Positions 1 through 8,392 of a stretch of DNA of 64,000 nucleotides are shown in pieces; positions within the stretch are counted from its first letter, which is position 1, and each line of letters begins with the position of its first letter. Made by a program: the position numbers and the translations under genes. The DNA is from Saprospiraceae bacterium. Lineage in GTDB: Bacteria > Bacteroidota > Bacteroidia > Chitinophagales > Saprospiraceae. The DNA lies in assembly GCA_016706365.1 (NCBI GenBank), contig JADJJU010000007.1, positions 1 through 64,000 on the forward strand. The letters are read 5' to 3'. The notes under the pieces were generated by a model that was given only the letters and a program-made list of their open reading frames with translations, had not been told where the DNA came from and did not search any database.

Positions 1-206
1 TGGACCTTCTCAATATTTAGCTCTTTTTGTAGATGGTTCATATAATAGTGGACTCTCTATCCGCTGCATTAAAAATTAATCACCTTAGATGTTGGCAAAA
101 TTCATCGAAGTTATCGACATCAAAACAAAAAAGTACAAAACATAGTTTAGCTCTGCCATTTTATTAACAAAATTATTACTATTTAACTATAAAGAGGCTT
201 AGTCCT
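1..206. other. No gene recognised
   Basis: No frame in this left edge carries a recognisable protein. It is AT-rich and ends in a REP-like repeat that directly abuts the helicase remnant downstream. Confidence 0.5.
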
Positions 207-210
207 GACA
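194..210 (+). repeat. Isolated REP-like repeat copy
   Basis: The sequence gaggcttagtcctgaca is a divergent copy of the repeat unit ggggcgtagccctgaca found in tandem at 2.4-2.7 kb, in the same orientation. It sits exactly where homology of the following helicase remnant starts, so it may mark the breakpoint that removed the rest of that gene. Confidence 0.55.
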
Positions 211-597
211 ATTTGACCATTCACAAAGCCAAGGGTCTTGAATCAGCTATTATCATTGAATTCAATTGTAATTCTGGAAAGCATGGATTTCCCTCAGGAA
301 ATGTCAATGACAATGTCCTCCATCTCCACCCCTCAGTGAAGCCGACCAGTTTGAAACGGAGAAGAGAGACGCTTATTCTACGTTGCCAGCGACCCGGGTA
401 AAGAAATGGTCCACCTTGTCGCTGATGCCTCCAACAAATCAAATTCATCACCGAACTTGAAGTCGGAAGCACAGACACCCCATCAAAAAGTGCCCCAAAT
501 GCAAACTGCAGAAGCGGTGCAAACGCAGTGGCACAAAGAACGGAAAACAATGGGCATTTTATGTTGCTCCAATTTTATCAGAAAAAGACTTTCTTAA
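207..597 (+). pseudogene. DNA helicase IV (HelD/UvrD superfamily) C-terminal remnant with zinc ribbon
   Basis: Three successive frames give consecutive pieces of a superfamily 1 helicase C-terminus. First comes motif V (LTIHKAKGLES) with the HelD-like GFPS and DNVL stretch. After a shift near 365 comes motif VI (RRLFYVAS, normally RRLFYVALTRAK). After another shift near 480-490 comes a topoisomerase-type zinc ribbon (CPKCKLQKRCKRSG, then WAFYVAP). HelD-like proteins with a terminal zinc ribbon are common; the gene normally encodes 650 or more residues, so about four fifths is missing from the 5' side. Motif VI has lost the consensus TRAK (here DPGK). This is a true gene fragment and cannot be functional. 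Confidence 0.75.
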
Positions 598-736
598 AAA
601 TTAGTATATCCTTTAAAGATGCGAGGAAGTCTATTTACCCCCTAGAATGTTTTTCTTACTTTAGATAGTTCACAAAAATAATGGGGTTCAAAATAATCTT
701 ATATTTAAGCAAATCAATATTTCAAGCAATCGAAAG

Positions 737-752
737 GGGTCGAAATCGACCC
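737..752. repeat. Inverted repeat upstream of KilA-N gene
   Basis: A perfect 7-bp inverted repeat, gggtcga/tcgaccc with a 2-bp centre, lies 18 bp before the likely ATG at 771. It could be an operator or a hairpin that limits translation; no protein is known to bind it. Confidence 0.45.
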
Positions 753-770
753 ATTTTAATGAAATCATAT

Positions 771-1572
771 ATGGCAAAGCTTAAAATTAAAGATATAGAA
801 GTAACCGTTGTAAAGGTTGCAGATGTAGAGTACATCTGTCTGACTGATATGATGAAAGCCAAGGATGGTGAGTTTTTTGTTACCGATTGGTTGCGAAATA
901 GAAATACGCTTGAGTATATCGGAATTTGGGAGCAAGTAAATAATCCCGATTTTAATTATGGCGAATTCGCCATAATTAAAAATAAGTCCGGCCTCAATAA
1001 TTTCAAAATAAGTGTAAAGGAATTCGCAGAAAAAACCAATGCCATCTCGTTGCAGGCAAAAGCAGGCAGGTATGGTGGAACCTACGCACATAAAGATATT
1101 GCTCTGGAGTTTGCGATGTGGATTAGTCCTGAGTTTAAAATCTACTTAGTTCTCCAATTCCAACGTCTCAAAGAAGATGAACAAAAGCGACTTGGTTTGG
1201 TCTGCAAAGCGTGAATTGGCAAAACTCAACTATCATATTCATACTGATGCCATCAGACACGATTTGATACCTGAAGAACTTACTAATGCACAATCTTCTG
1301 TGATTTATGCCACAGAAGCAGATGTTCTCAATGTGGCTTTATTTGGTATGACTGCTAAGCAATGGAGAGAAGCCAATCCGGAATTAAAAGGAAATATGCG
1401 CGACTACGCTTCAATAAACGAATTAATCTGCCTGGCCAATATGGAGAACCTCAATTCGGTATTTATCAATGAAAAAATATCACAAAAAGAACGATTGATC
1501 AAATTAAACCAAATTGCAATCCAGCAAATGAAGATTTTGATTGAAGTTGAAAGCAGAAAACTACTCAAATAA
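771..1572 (+). pseudogene. KilA-N domain protein, frameshifted
   Basis: KilA-N proteins are DNA-binding-fold proteins common in phages and mobile islands. The first frame (from ATG 771) holds the KilA-N core: LTDMMKAKDG, WLRNRNTLEYIG, AGRYGGTYAHKDIALEFAMW and EFQRLKEDEQKR-like residues. It stops at 1214. The second frame, open to 1572, continues the family sequence without loss (LAKLNYHIHTDAI, LNVALFGMTAKQWR, NMENLNS, LIKLNQIAIQQM). The shift is about one base in 1185-1210. Corrected length is about 267 aa, normal for Bacteroidota members. An alternative start is ATG 759. A 32-bp perfect palindrome lies inside the coding sequence. Neighbouring remnants suggest a mobile or decaying island. Confidence 0.8.
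950..981. repeat. 32-bp perfect palindrome inside KilA-N coding sequence
   Basis: From the centre (gaa|ttc) all 16 bases on each side are complementary, and the 17th pair fails. It encodes the residues FNYGEFAIIKN. Perfect palindromes this long are rare in coding DNA. It could be a recombination or protein-binding site, or a result of self-templated repair. Confidence 0.85.
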
Positions 1573-1723
1573 TTTAATTTTAAGATCGTGAGAATTAATA
1601 AATGCACTGTCAAACAAAATTTCTATAGGATAATGCGGGGATCTAATCTTAATTATACCCCCATTGTATTATTTTTTCCTCACTTAGATAAACCTCATTT
1701 TGAATAATACTAATATTAGTTAC

Positions 1724-2083
1724 ATGAAAATAATTCTCCTCTTAATATCACTTACACTCTGCCTTCCCGCCTTCGCCCAAGGCATTCAAATGGAAAAAGA
1801 CCCGGGTTTATCCTATGCATACATATCCATTCAAGGAAAAATATTCTCCAAAAAGCTGAAAGTAGTGGTTGACTTTGGGGACACACCTGAACAAATAAAA
1901 GCTGGACAGCAATATTCTGAGATACTGACTGATAAGAAATCTTATGCTGCAGTATTAAACTACATGGTTGAAAATGATTTCGAGCTGGTAGAAACACTTA
2001 CTTTGGAAAGTCACTCTACAGCCGGTGGTAATGGATCCGGAGGGACATCCGGTATTATTTTTATCATGAAGAGAAAGGAGTAG
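1724..2083 (+). CDS. Small secreted protein of unknown function
   Basis: About 119 aa from ATG 1724; an in-frame ATG at 1700 would put eight polar residues before the signal peptide. A clear signal peptide (MKIILLLISLTLCLPAFA, cleaved before QG) is followed by a compact domain with SYAYISIQGKIFSKKLKV and IKAGQQYSEILTDKKSYA, a Gly/Ser-rich linker and the end GIIFIMKRKE. I recognise this as a conserved Bacteroidota hypothetical family but know no function. It probably acts in the periplasm or outside the cell. Confidence 0.75.
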   Translation: MKIILLLISLTLCLPAFAQGIQMEKDPGLSYAYISIQGKIFSKKLKVVVDFGDTPEQIKAGQQYSEILTDKKSYAAVLNYMVENDFELVETLTLESHSTAGGNGSGGTSGIIFIMKRKE

Positions 2084-2262
2084 ATATTTTTCACTGCAAA
2101 TATGTGTTTATTTTCGATTGACGAACACGCTGCAAAGGAAGGCGACCCTGACATATTTACAAATATGCAATGATAATAACAAAGAGAGGTAAAACTGAAA
2201 TGATATTAATCAAAAATGATCACGTCCTGAAATCACCGGCACATAGGAAATACATTAGATTT

Positions 2263-2696
2263 CAGGGCTAACGCCCCTCAATTGTCCCCTACATGGATTT
2301 TTCTAATAAGACATCAGGGCTACGCCCCTGTGTATATTTTCGATATTTATCAAGAGACATAGCTCATTAATCAATCTGACACCGTGCGAATGTAGCTATG
2401 GGCTTAGCCCTGACATCTTCAAACCCCCGAAACAACAAACATAGCCAGGGGCGTAGCCCTGTAATCTTAGCATAAAACAAAGGGGCGTAGCCCTGACATC
2501 TTAGTAACCCGAAACAGCACACAAAAACAGAGGGGCGTAGTCCTGACATCTTCGTAACCTGAAACAACACACAAAACAAAGGGGCGTAGCCCTGACATCT
2601 TAATAACCCGAAACAGCACTAAAAACAAAGGGGCGTAGCCCTGACATCTTCATAACACGAAACAACACACAAAACAGAGGGGCGTAGCCCTGACAT
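2263..2696. repeat. REP-like palindromic repeat array
   Basis: At least eight copies of a short imperfect hairpin unit, consensus ggggcgtagccctgacatct, whose gggc and gccc arms fold on a gta loop. Forward copies start at about 2400, 2448, 2482, 2532, 2581, 2630 and 2679. The last five are spaced 50, 49, 49 and 49 bp, with near-identical filler (taacccgaaacaacacacaa). Two copies in the opposite orientation lie at 2263-2277 and about 2314-2328, so the array has a head-to-head organisation typical of REP/BIME elements. It lies directly upstream of the transposase gene. Confidence 0.85.
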
Positions 2697-2767
2697 CTAC
2701 CTTAAACCGAAGTAAAATTGTATTTTAGTCCTATGAAACAAATGAGGCGAAGGCCTGAAATCAAATT

Positions 2768-3228
2768 ATGGCAAATACATATACCCAAATGTACATCCAA
2801 TTTGTCTTTGCAGTAAAAGGAAGACATAACCTGATCAAAGAGTCTTTCAGGGATGAACTGGAGAAAGTGATGTGTGGTATCGTAACAAAACAAAAATGTA
2901 AAACCTACGCTATCTATTGCAACCCCGACCACACGCATATTTTTATTAGTATGCACCCAACACTATCTCCATCCAAGCTCATGGAACAGGTTAAATCAGG
3001 TTCATCAAACTGGATCAATGAGAAAAAATATATCCCCGGTAAATTCAACTGGCAAGATGGGTTTGGAGCATTTCCTATTCTAAATCCCATATCGACAGGA
3101 TAGTAAAATACATTTTAAACCAACCGGAGCACCATAAAAAACAATCATTCCGTGATGAATATTTGTTATTTCTGGAAGAATTCTATGTAGATTATGACCC
3201 AAAATATTTATTTGAATGGTACGATTAA
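2768..3228 (+). CDS. REP-associated tyrosine transposase (RAYT, IS200-like Y1 family), one-base frameshift
   Basis: RAYTs are single-copy HUH nucleases thought to mobilise REP hairpins. Visible are the N-terminus MANTYTQMYIQFVFAVKGR, the HUH-type motif NPDHTHIF, and, after frame repair, the Tyr-containing VKYILNQPEHHKK and the family end YLFEWYD. The frame breaks near 3074, where attt followed by cc should read one T longer (GAFSYSKSHID); uncorrected, the protein ends at 3103 and lacks the catalytic Tyr. Repaired length is about 153 aa, normal for the family. Repeats flank it on both sides, forward upstream and reverse downstream, which is the canonical REP-RAYT layout. Confidence 0.85.
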
Positions 3229-3237
3229 GAGAGATTG

Positions 3238-3302
3238 CAGGGCTACGCCCCTTAATTACATTATTCGTTGAACAGGCTATTAAGACTACAGGGCTACGCC
3301 CC
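3238..3302 (-). repeat. Two inverted REP-like copies downstream of RAYT
   Basis: Copies cagggctacgcccc at 3238-3251 and 3289-3302 are in the reverse orientation relative to the upstream array, so the transposase gene is bracketed by converging repeats. The second copy abuts the truncated 5' end of a HigB-like toxin. Confidence 0.85.
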
Positions 3303-3315
3303 TAAAGAAAAATAA

Positions 3316-3423
3316 ATCTTTCAAAGAATTATGAAGAAGTTTTATAAACAAAAGGCACCAAAAAAGGAAATCGATCTCGCTCTGAAACTGAAATTTGAAT
3401 ATTTTAACCAAAAAGAAAATGTT
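3316..3423 (+). pseudogene. HigB-type toxin C-terminal remnant
   Basis: The in-frame stretch FYKQKAPKKEIDLALKLKF plus EYFNQKEN matches the tail of RelE-superfamily HigB toxins (mRNA interferases), which end in a Lys-rich helix with PKKEI. Only about 30 residues remain. The 5' two thirds, including the catalytic region, is gone and the break coincides with a REP-like copy. The frame runs without a stop into the antitoxin start at 3424, so the toxin's own stop also seems lost. Confidence 0.55.
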
Positions 3424-3728
3424 ATGAATAAAGAAAACATAAAAAATGCTAAGAACTTTGATGAGTTATTAGACATTAAATACGGAAAAAATTGGAACAG
3501 AGAAACGGGATAACTTTGAAGAAAAGCGCAGTATTTGTAATTAGTGAAGTGCTTAAAGAGGCTCGGAAAGAAGCAAATATGACCCAGGAACAACTTGCAG
3601 TAAAAGTTGGCACCAAGAAAAGTTATATTTCCAGACTTGAAAACGGAAAGTGCGACATTCAACTTTCAACACTTTACAGAATTTTTGAATTCGGACTAGG
3701 TAAAAGAGTCAATTTAATGTTCGATTAA
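3424..3728 (+). pseudogene. HigA-type antitoxin, XRE family, frameshifted
   Basis: The N-terminus (MNKENIKNAKNFDELLDIKYGK) and the HTH region (LKEARKEANMTQEQLA, SYISRLENGKCDIQLSTLYRIFE) match the HigA antitoxins that neutralise HigB and repress their own operon. Comparison with the expected family reading suggests three homopolymer indels: an extra A near 3486-3491, a missing A near 3524 and a missing T near 3534. Repaired length is about 101 aa, typical. It directly follows the HigB tail, as in intact loci. Confidence 0.7.
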
Positions 3729-3790
3729 AAAAAGCGCACTAATCAGCTTTAAGAGGAAGGATTATGAACATGATTACTTGAACTAATCCC

Positions 3791-4025
3791 ATGGAAAAAC
3801 TCAAAAATATTCATCCCGGAGAAATCCTCTTAGAGGAATTTTTAATTCCAATGGAGATCACGGCCTGGCGTCTGGCTAAGAAAACCTTTCTGCCTCAAAC
3901 CCGCATTTCAGAAATCATCAAAGGAAAACGCAGAATTATCGCAGATACTGCAGTACGGTTTTTCAAATATTTCGGTACAAGTGCAAAGTAATAGTTAGGG
4001 CTTCAGGATGATTTATGATCCAAAT
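3791..4025 (+). pseudogene. Second HigA/VapI-like antitoxin, decayed C-terminus
   Basis: MEKLKNIHPGEILLEEFLIP, ARISEI-type HTH (TRISEIIKGKRRI, ADTAVRFFKYFGTSAK) identify the HigA family of XRE antitoxins. The frame stops at 3991 after GTSAK, where the family normally reads FWLGLQDDYD. The next codons still encode LGLQDD followed by a one-base-shifted YDP, so the true end has been broken by stop codons and an indel. No toxin gene is recognisable beside it. Confidence 0.7.
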
Positions 4026-4144
4026 TCAGCCCTTCACTTCCCTTTATGCCTATCTTTAACTTTGGTCAAACTTCTCGTGAAGCTCTTTGATTTGTATTCT
4101 AAGCGGCAAATTATCGATTTTTGAAACTCGCTTTCTGAAAATAA

Positions 4145-5288
4145 ATGGAACAAATAACAATCAAAGAGGTAGTTTCAAAAGACGAACTAAAGAAATTTGT
4201 ACTTTTTCCTCACACACTTTATGCAGATAACCCTTACTGGGTCCCCTCTCATGCGCGCAGACGAAATGGAAACATTTAGTAAGGACAAAAACCCCTCATA
4301 TAAAAATTGTGAAGCAAAATTATGGCTGGCATATAAAAACAATGAAGTGGTAGGGAGAATTGCCGGAATAATCAATCATGCTTATATATCAAAATGGAAA
4401 AACAAATATGCCAGGTTTGGTTGGATAGATTTTATTGAAGATGAAGAAGTTGTAAAGCATTTAATCAGTACTGTCGAAAGATGGGCATTAGAAAAAGGCA
4501 TGATTGCTGTGCACGGTCCGATGGGATTTACAGATTTTGATCCTGAAGGGATGCTTGTTGAAGGATTTGAGGAAATAGCCAGCATGACCACCATCTACAA
4601 TTACCCTTATTATGCTCCTTATCTTGAAAAGCTTGGATATGTAAAGGACGTGGATTGGCTGGAATACGAAATCACTATTCCAAAACAAATCCCGGAAAGA
4701 ATTCTCAGACTGGCCGAGCTTGTAGAAAAACGGTACGAACTTCATAGCTTAAAGGTGAAGACATCAAAGGAATTATTTGTGTATGCCAGGCAGATTTTTG
4801 ATATCCTTAATGTTGCTTATAAAAATCTCTATGGTGTTGTATTTCTGGAGGAAGAGCAGGTCGACAGTTATGTAAAAAAATACTTCTCTTTTATACAGCC
4901 GGATTTTGTTTCAGTTGTACTTGATAAAAACAATCATGCAGTTGCATTTGCAATCAGCATACCTTCTTTGTCTATAGCATTGCAAAAAACAAGAGGCAAA
5001 CTATTTCCATTCGGATTTATTAGATTGCTCAGAGCACTCAGAAATAATACTATTGTTGATCTTTATCTGATAGGCATCCACCCGGATTTGCAATCCAAAG
5101 GAATCAACGCAATGCTCATACGTGATCTGGCTAAAACTTTTATTAAGAAAAATATTATAAAAGCAATTACCCATCCTGCCCTTGAAAACAATAATAAAGT
5201 ACTTACCCTTTGGAAAGGCTACGAAACAAGACAGATCAGGAGGAGGAGATGTTATATAAAAATACTTGAGCGGCCTGAAAATGGATAA
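4145..5288 (+). CDS. GNAT-family acetyltransferase (YghO-like), one-base frameshift
   Basis: The protein begins MEQITIKEVVSKDELKKF at ATG 4145, reads to NPYWVP, then shifts frame in the CCCC run at 4243-4246, where one C too many is present. It continues MRADEMETFSKDKNP to the end. Repaired length is about 380 aa. The family has an N-terminal NPYWVPP segment, a GPMGFTDFDPEG loop and a GNAT-like end (YLIGIHPDLQSKGINAMLI, acetyl-CoA pyrophosphate loop QSKGIN). Substrate is unknown. The stop overlaps the next ATG by 8 bp, so the two genes are probably translationally coupled. Confidence 0.8.
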
Positions 5289-5940
5289 GAATCCGGAAAT
5301 GAAGCAGCAGTTTAATTTTAAAGCCAGCTGGAAAAATGCCTGGCAAAACAGGGATTTTAAATTCCAGACTATAATATCTCTGTCAGTGCTGTCAGTTATC
5401 GCAATATTTATAAATGACTTCTTTCAGTACATTGAAATGCGGGAGGGTTTTGAAATCTCAGATATCCTCTTGAACAACATTTCTCCCATAAACTTATCTG
5501 TTTATATTTTTATAATGCTGTATGCGGTAATCATTGCAAGTATTTTTCATCTGTCTCAATATCCAGGCATTCTGCTTAAGTGTCTTCAGGCATACGTTAT
5601 TCTGACCAGCATGCGGATACTTACCATTTTATTCTTCCCACTTGAACCATCCGCATCCATGATTCAATTGGAGGATCCATTTATCGGACACCTTTTCTAC
5701 GGAAACCAAATCATTACAAAAGATTTATTCTTCTCAGGTCACATTTCAACCATGCTCCTTTTGGTTTTGTATAACCCCTTCCGTCCTTTTCAATATCTAT
5801 TCCTCACAATGACCATTCTGACAGCAATATGTATTCTTTTTCAACATGTCCACTATTCAATTGATATTCTTGCTGCGCCAATATTCACTTATCTGAGTTA
5901 CAAGACAGCAACTTCAATTCCCCTGAAAATAAATACATAA
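5281..5940 (+). CDS. PAP2-like (sphingomyelin synthase-type, PAP2_C) membrane phosphatase
   Basis: 219 aa from ATG 5281, overlapping the upstream stop. There are about six hydrophobic segments and the two catalytic motifs of the PAP2_C superfamily: DLFFSGHIST (His154) and HVHYSID (His191 with Asp195), which form the phosphate-transfer triad. Related proteins dephosphorylate or transfer phospholipid head groups in the inner membrane. Coupling with the acetyltransferase upstream and the convergent patatin lipase hints at lipid metabolism, but the substrate cannot be told. Confidence 0.75.
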   Translation: MDKNPEMKQQFNFKASWKNAWQNRDFKFQTIISLSVLSVIAIFINDFFQYIEMREGFEISDILLNNISPINLSVYIFIMLYAVIIASIFHLSQYPGILLKCLQAYVILTSMRILTILFFPLEPSASMIQLEDPFIGHLFYGNQIITKDLFFSGHISTMLLLVLYNPFRPFQYLFLTMTILTAICILFQHVHYSIDILAAPIFTYLSYKTATSIPLKINT

Positions 5941-5942
5941 AA

Positions 5943-6712
5943 TCATTCTTTCAAAGCCAGCAGTTCGTCTTTTTTGCTGAGCGTGTATTCATAGCCAATT
6001 GTCACAAGCTCGGTTACTTTTTTAAAATCGAACATGGAATAATTTACCAGGGCGGGTGGTTCTATGAATACTTTACATAAATGCTTCTTCAATTTTAAGT
6101 CAGTATATAGTGCAAGATGAAAGCCTCTGTCAGCAATGTTGAGCATTCCACTTATGTTCTTTATTTTATTTATCGGATTTACATATACACCGATAATTGA
6201 TTCACATTGAGTGACGAGGGGTTCAATCGGAAAACAACTAATGGCACTGCCATCTATCAGCAAATGACTTTTGTATTTTACAGGTTCGAAGATCATCGGA
6301 ATAGCTGATGAAGCCAAAACAGCATTCACAACATCTCCTGAGGAGAAAAATACTGTTTCTGCACTTAAAAGATCACTGGCAGAAACAAAGAGCGGTATAG
6401 TGAGATCTTTGAATGTTTTATTCTCTAAATATTTACGAAACATTTTTTCATTTGAATTGGCACTCAACAAACCTGATGAATTCCATGCAAGATCCAGAAA
6501 ATGAAAAATTTATTATTCAGAATAATTTCTTCGATTTGCTGAGAAGAATATCCGGCAGCATAAAAAGCACCAATAGCAGCTCCCGCACTTGTACCCGAAA
6601 TTACTTCGGGCTTTATTCCCAGCTCTTCCAGAGCTCTTAAGACACCAATATGTGCAATACCACGTGCTCCGCCACCTGATAATACAAGGCCCACACTTTT
6701 TTTAGGATCCAC
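5943..6712 (-). CDS. Patatin-like phospholipase, one-base frameshift
   Basis: Read on the minus strand from 6712. VGLVLSGGGARGIAHIGVL is the oxyanion GGGxRG loop, GTSAG (GxSxG) supplies the nucleophile Ser and DGS in LLIDGS the catalytic Asp. The frame shifts around 6497-6520 after ILNNKFF and continues LDLAWNSSGLLSANSNEKMF to SKKDELLALKE. Repaired length is about 257 aa, usual for short bacterial patatins (RssA-like). It converges with the PAP2 gene, the two stops being separated by 2 bp. Predicted role: lipid acyl hydrolase at the membrane. Confidence 0.85.
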
Positions 6713-6762
6713 CGTTTTTTAATCTGATTAATATTATATATTTGGTAAGATATTTCAAATAA

Positions 6763-6952
6763 ATGGATAATTCCGGCATAAGTTTATTGATTATTTTAGG
6801 CGTAATAGCCTTATGCTATCTCTTTCCCATTATTATCATAGCCAGTTCCCGAAAAACTACCGGCGCTGAAAAAATTGCCTGGGTCATTGCAGTGCTATTT
6901 ATTTCATGGTTTGCATGGATATTTCCTGCTTGCTCCGATAAAAAGGAAATAG
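6763..6952 (+). CDS. Small two-helix membrane protein (PLDc_N/superinfection-immunity-like), frameshifted end
   Basis: About 63 aa after repair. There are two transmembrane helices separated by SSRKTTGAEKIAWV, ending SWFAW then YFLLAPIKRK in a shifted frame. In the unrepaired frame the protein runs to 6999 with a polar tail unlike the family. Small proteins of this layout are common membrane proteins without a defined role. It is divergent from the patatin gene. Confidence 0.6.
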
Positions 6953-6999
6953 CATTCAAAACATATTGCTTTAACACAATTAATCATACAGACTTTTAG

Positions 7000-7297
7000 T
7001 AAGTCGGAACTTCAAACACATCGCAGACATTGAGCTTGCTGCAGTTCGAAATCGGCAGCGGGTTACAACTAGAAGGTAGCAATTGGCTAAAGGGAGTTCG
7101 AAATCTGGGGTTCGCGCTCCGCGACCTGCAGTTCGTAATGCTTAATTGTCTCCTCCCTAAACCTCATTTACGTACATAATTCATACATTTTATTTCTATC
7201 AATGTTTGTGCATTGTTAGATATTGAAATAGGCTGAATTCGCTACCTTGTGGTGATGGCAAGTCATTGAGCGCGATACTAATCAATTCGAAACTGAA
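7000..7297. other. Intergenic, no gene seen
   Basis: About 300 bp with a locally GC-rich patch containing gttcgaaatc twice (near 7045 and 7099) and a near-palindrome ggttcgcgctccgcgacc near 7110. I see no coding remnant. It may carry the promoter of the exporter operon that starts at 7298. Confidence 0.4.
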
Positions 7298-8392
7298 ATG
7301 CAGAAAATGAACACAAGAACTGTAGTGACAATACTCAGCTGTAGCATTTTTCTTTTTTCTTGTAAGCAGAAAAAAGAGACCGTCAGCCCTGAAATAAAAA
7401 ACATTTCAGAAAGTGTATATGCTTCAGGCATTGTACTCAGCAAAAATCAATACGAAGTCTTTACCAGAGTTAATGGAATCATCAAAGAAATAGCAGTTAA
7501 AGAAGGTGATCGTATAAAAAAGGACGACATATTATTTGTCATAGAAAATCCAAATGCCAAACTCTCCACTGATAATGCAAAGTTAAATGCTGCCATCAAT
7601 GACTATGATGCCAATAAGGGAAAAGTAAAAGATGCATATAATTCAGTTCAGCTAGCCCGCAAAAACTTATCCAATGATTCTATACTCCTGGAAAGACAGA
7701 AAAACCTGTGGAATCAGAAGATCGGTGCAAGAATAGAGCTCGAACAAAAAGAACTCAATTTTGAAAGATCGAAAGTGGCTTTAACTCAGGCAAAAGTGTC
7801 ATATGAGGATTTGAAACGCCAGTTGGAACTCGCTTCTCAACAAAGCAAGAATAATTTAAAAATTGCCCAAACACAGGAAAAGGATTTAAAGATAAGAAGT
7901 ACCGTTGATGGCATTGTTTACAAAATAAATATTGAAGAAGGCGAATGGGCTGGTCCTAATGCTGCTTTGGCTGTCGTCGGTGAAGAAGATTTTATAATCG
8001 AACTCAATGTTGATGAATTTGATATCGTGAAAATCAAAGAGAACCAGCCGGTAATTGTCAGGATGGATAGTTACAAATCACAGACTTTTGAGGCTGTTGT
8101 AAGTGCAATTTATCCCATCATGAATGAACGTACCCGAACATTTAAAGTAGAAGCAGCTTTCACTAAAAAGCCGGATGTGCTCTACCCAAATTTAACCCTG
8201 GAGGCAAATATTGTCATCAATGAAAAAAAGAATGTGCTGACCATTCCTACCAGCTATTTATTGACAGATTCTACTGTGATGCTGGAAGATAAGACCATTC
8301 AGAAAGTAAAAATCGGGTTAAGTGATTACAATCTGACTGAAATCGATAGTGGCATTTCAGCCAGCTCTATCTTATTGCTGCAAAAGAAATGA
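7298..8392 (+). CDS. ABC exporter membrane fusion protein (HlyD/MacA family lipoprotein)
   Basis: 364 aa. Lipobox FLFSC (Cys22) predicts a lipoprotein anchored in the inner membrane. The layout follows HlyD/MacA adaptors: biotinyl-lipoyl half (VNGIIKEIAVKEGDRIKKDD), a long coiled-coil hairpin (about 90-195), the second lipoyl half (RSTVDGIVYKINIEEGEW) and a beta-barrel (VDEFDIVKIKENQPVIVRMD). The stop overlaps the permease ATG by 4 bp, so it forms an operon with the permease and ATPase. Cargo is unknown; homologous DevBCA/MacAB systems export lipids, peptides or macrolides. No outer-membrane TolC gene is nearby. An alternative start is ATG 7307. Confidence 0.88.
   Translation: MQKMNTRTVVTILSCSIFLFSCKQKKETVSPEIKNISESVYASGIVLSKNQYEVFTRVNGIIKEIAVKEGDRIKKDDILFVIENPNAKLSTDNAKLNAAINDYDANKGKVKDAYNSVQLARKNLSNDSILLERQKNLWNQKIGARIELEQKELNFERSKVALTQAKVSYEDLKRQLELASQQSKNNLKIAQTQEKDLKIRSTVDGIVYKINIEEGEWAGPNAALAVVGEEDFIIELNVDEFDIVKIKENQPVIVRMDSYKSQTFEAVVSAIYPIMNERTRTFKVEAAFTKKPDVLYPNLTLEANIVINEKKNVLTIPTSYLLTDSTVMLEDKTIQKVKIGLSDYNLTEIDSGISASSILLLQKK

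Noticed and set aside
2367..2700. Open frames of 70 aa inside the repeat array, and the array as a CRISPR
   Set aside because: The minus-strand frame encodes a peptide that repeats with the 49-bp period, a by-product of the array. The filler between hairpins is nearly identical from unit to unit, so there are no unique spacers.
6271..6640. Plus-strand open frames over the patatin gene
   Set aside because: They are antisense to conserved patatin coding sequence and have no family resemblance.
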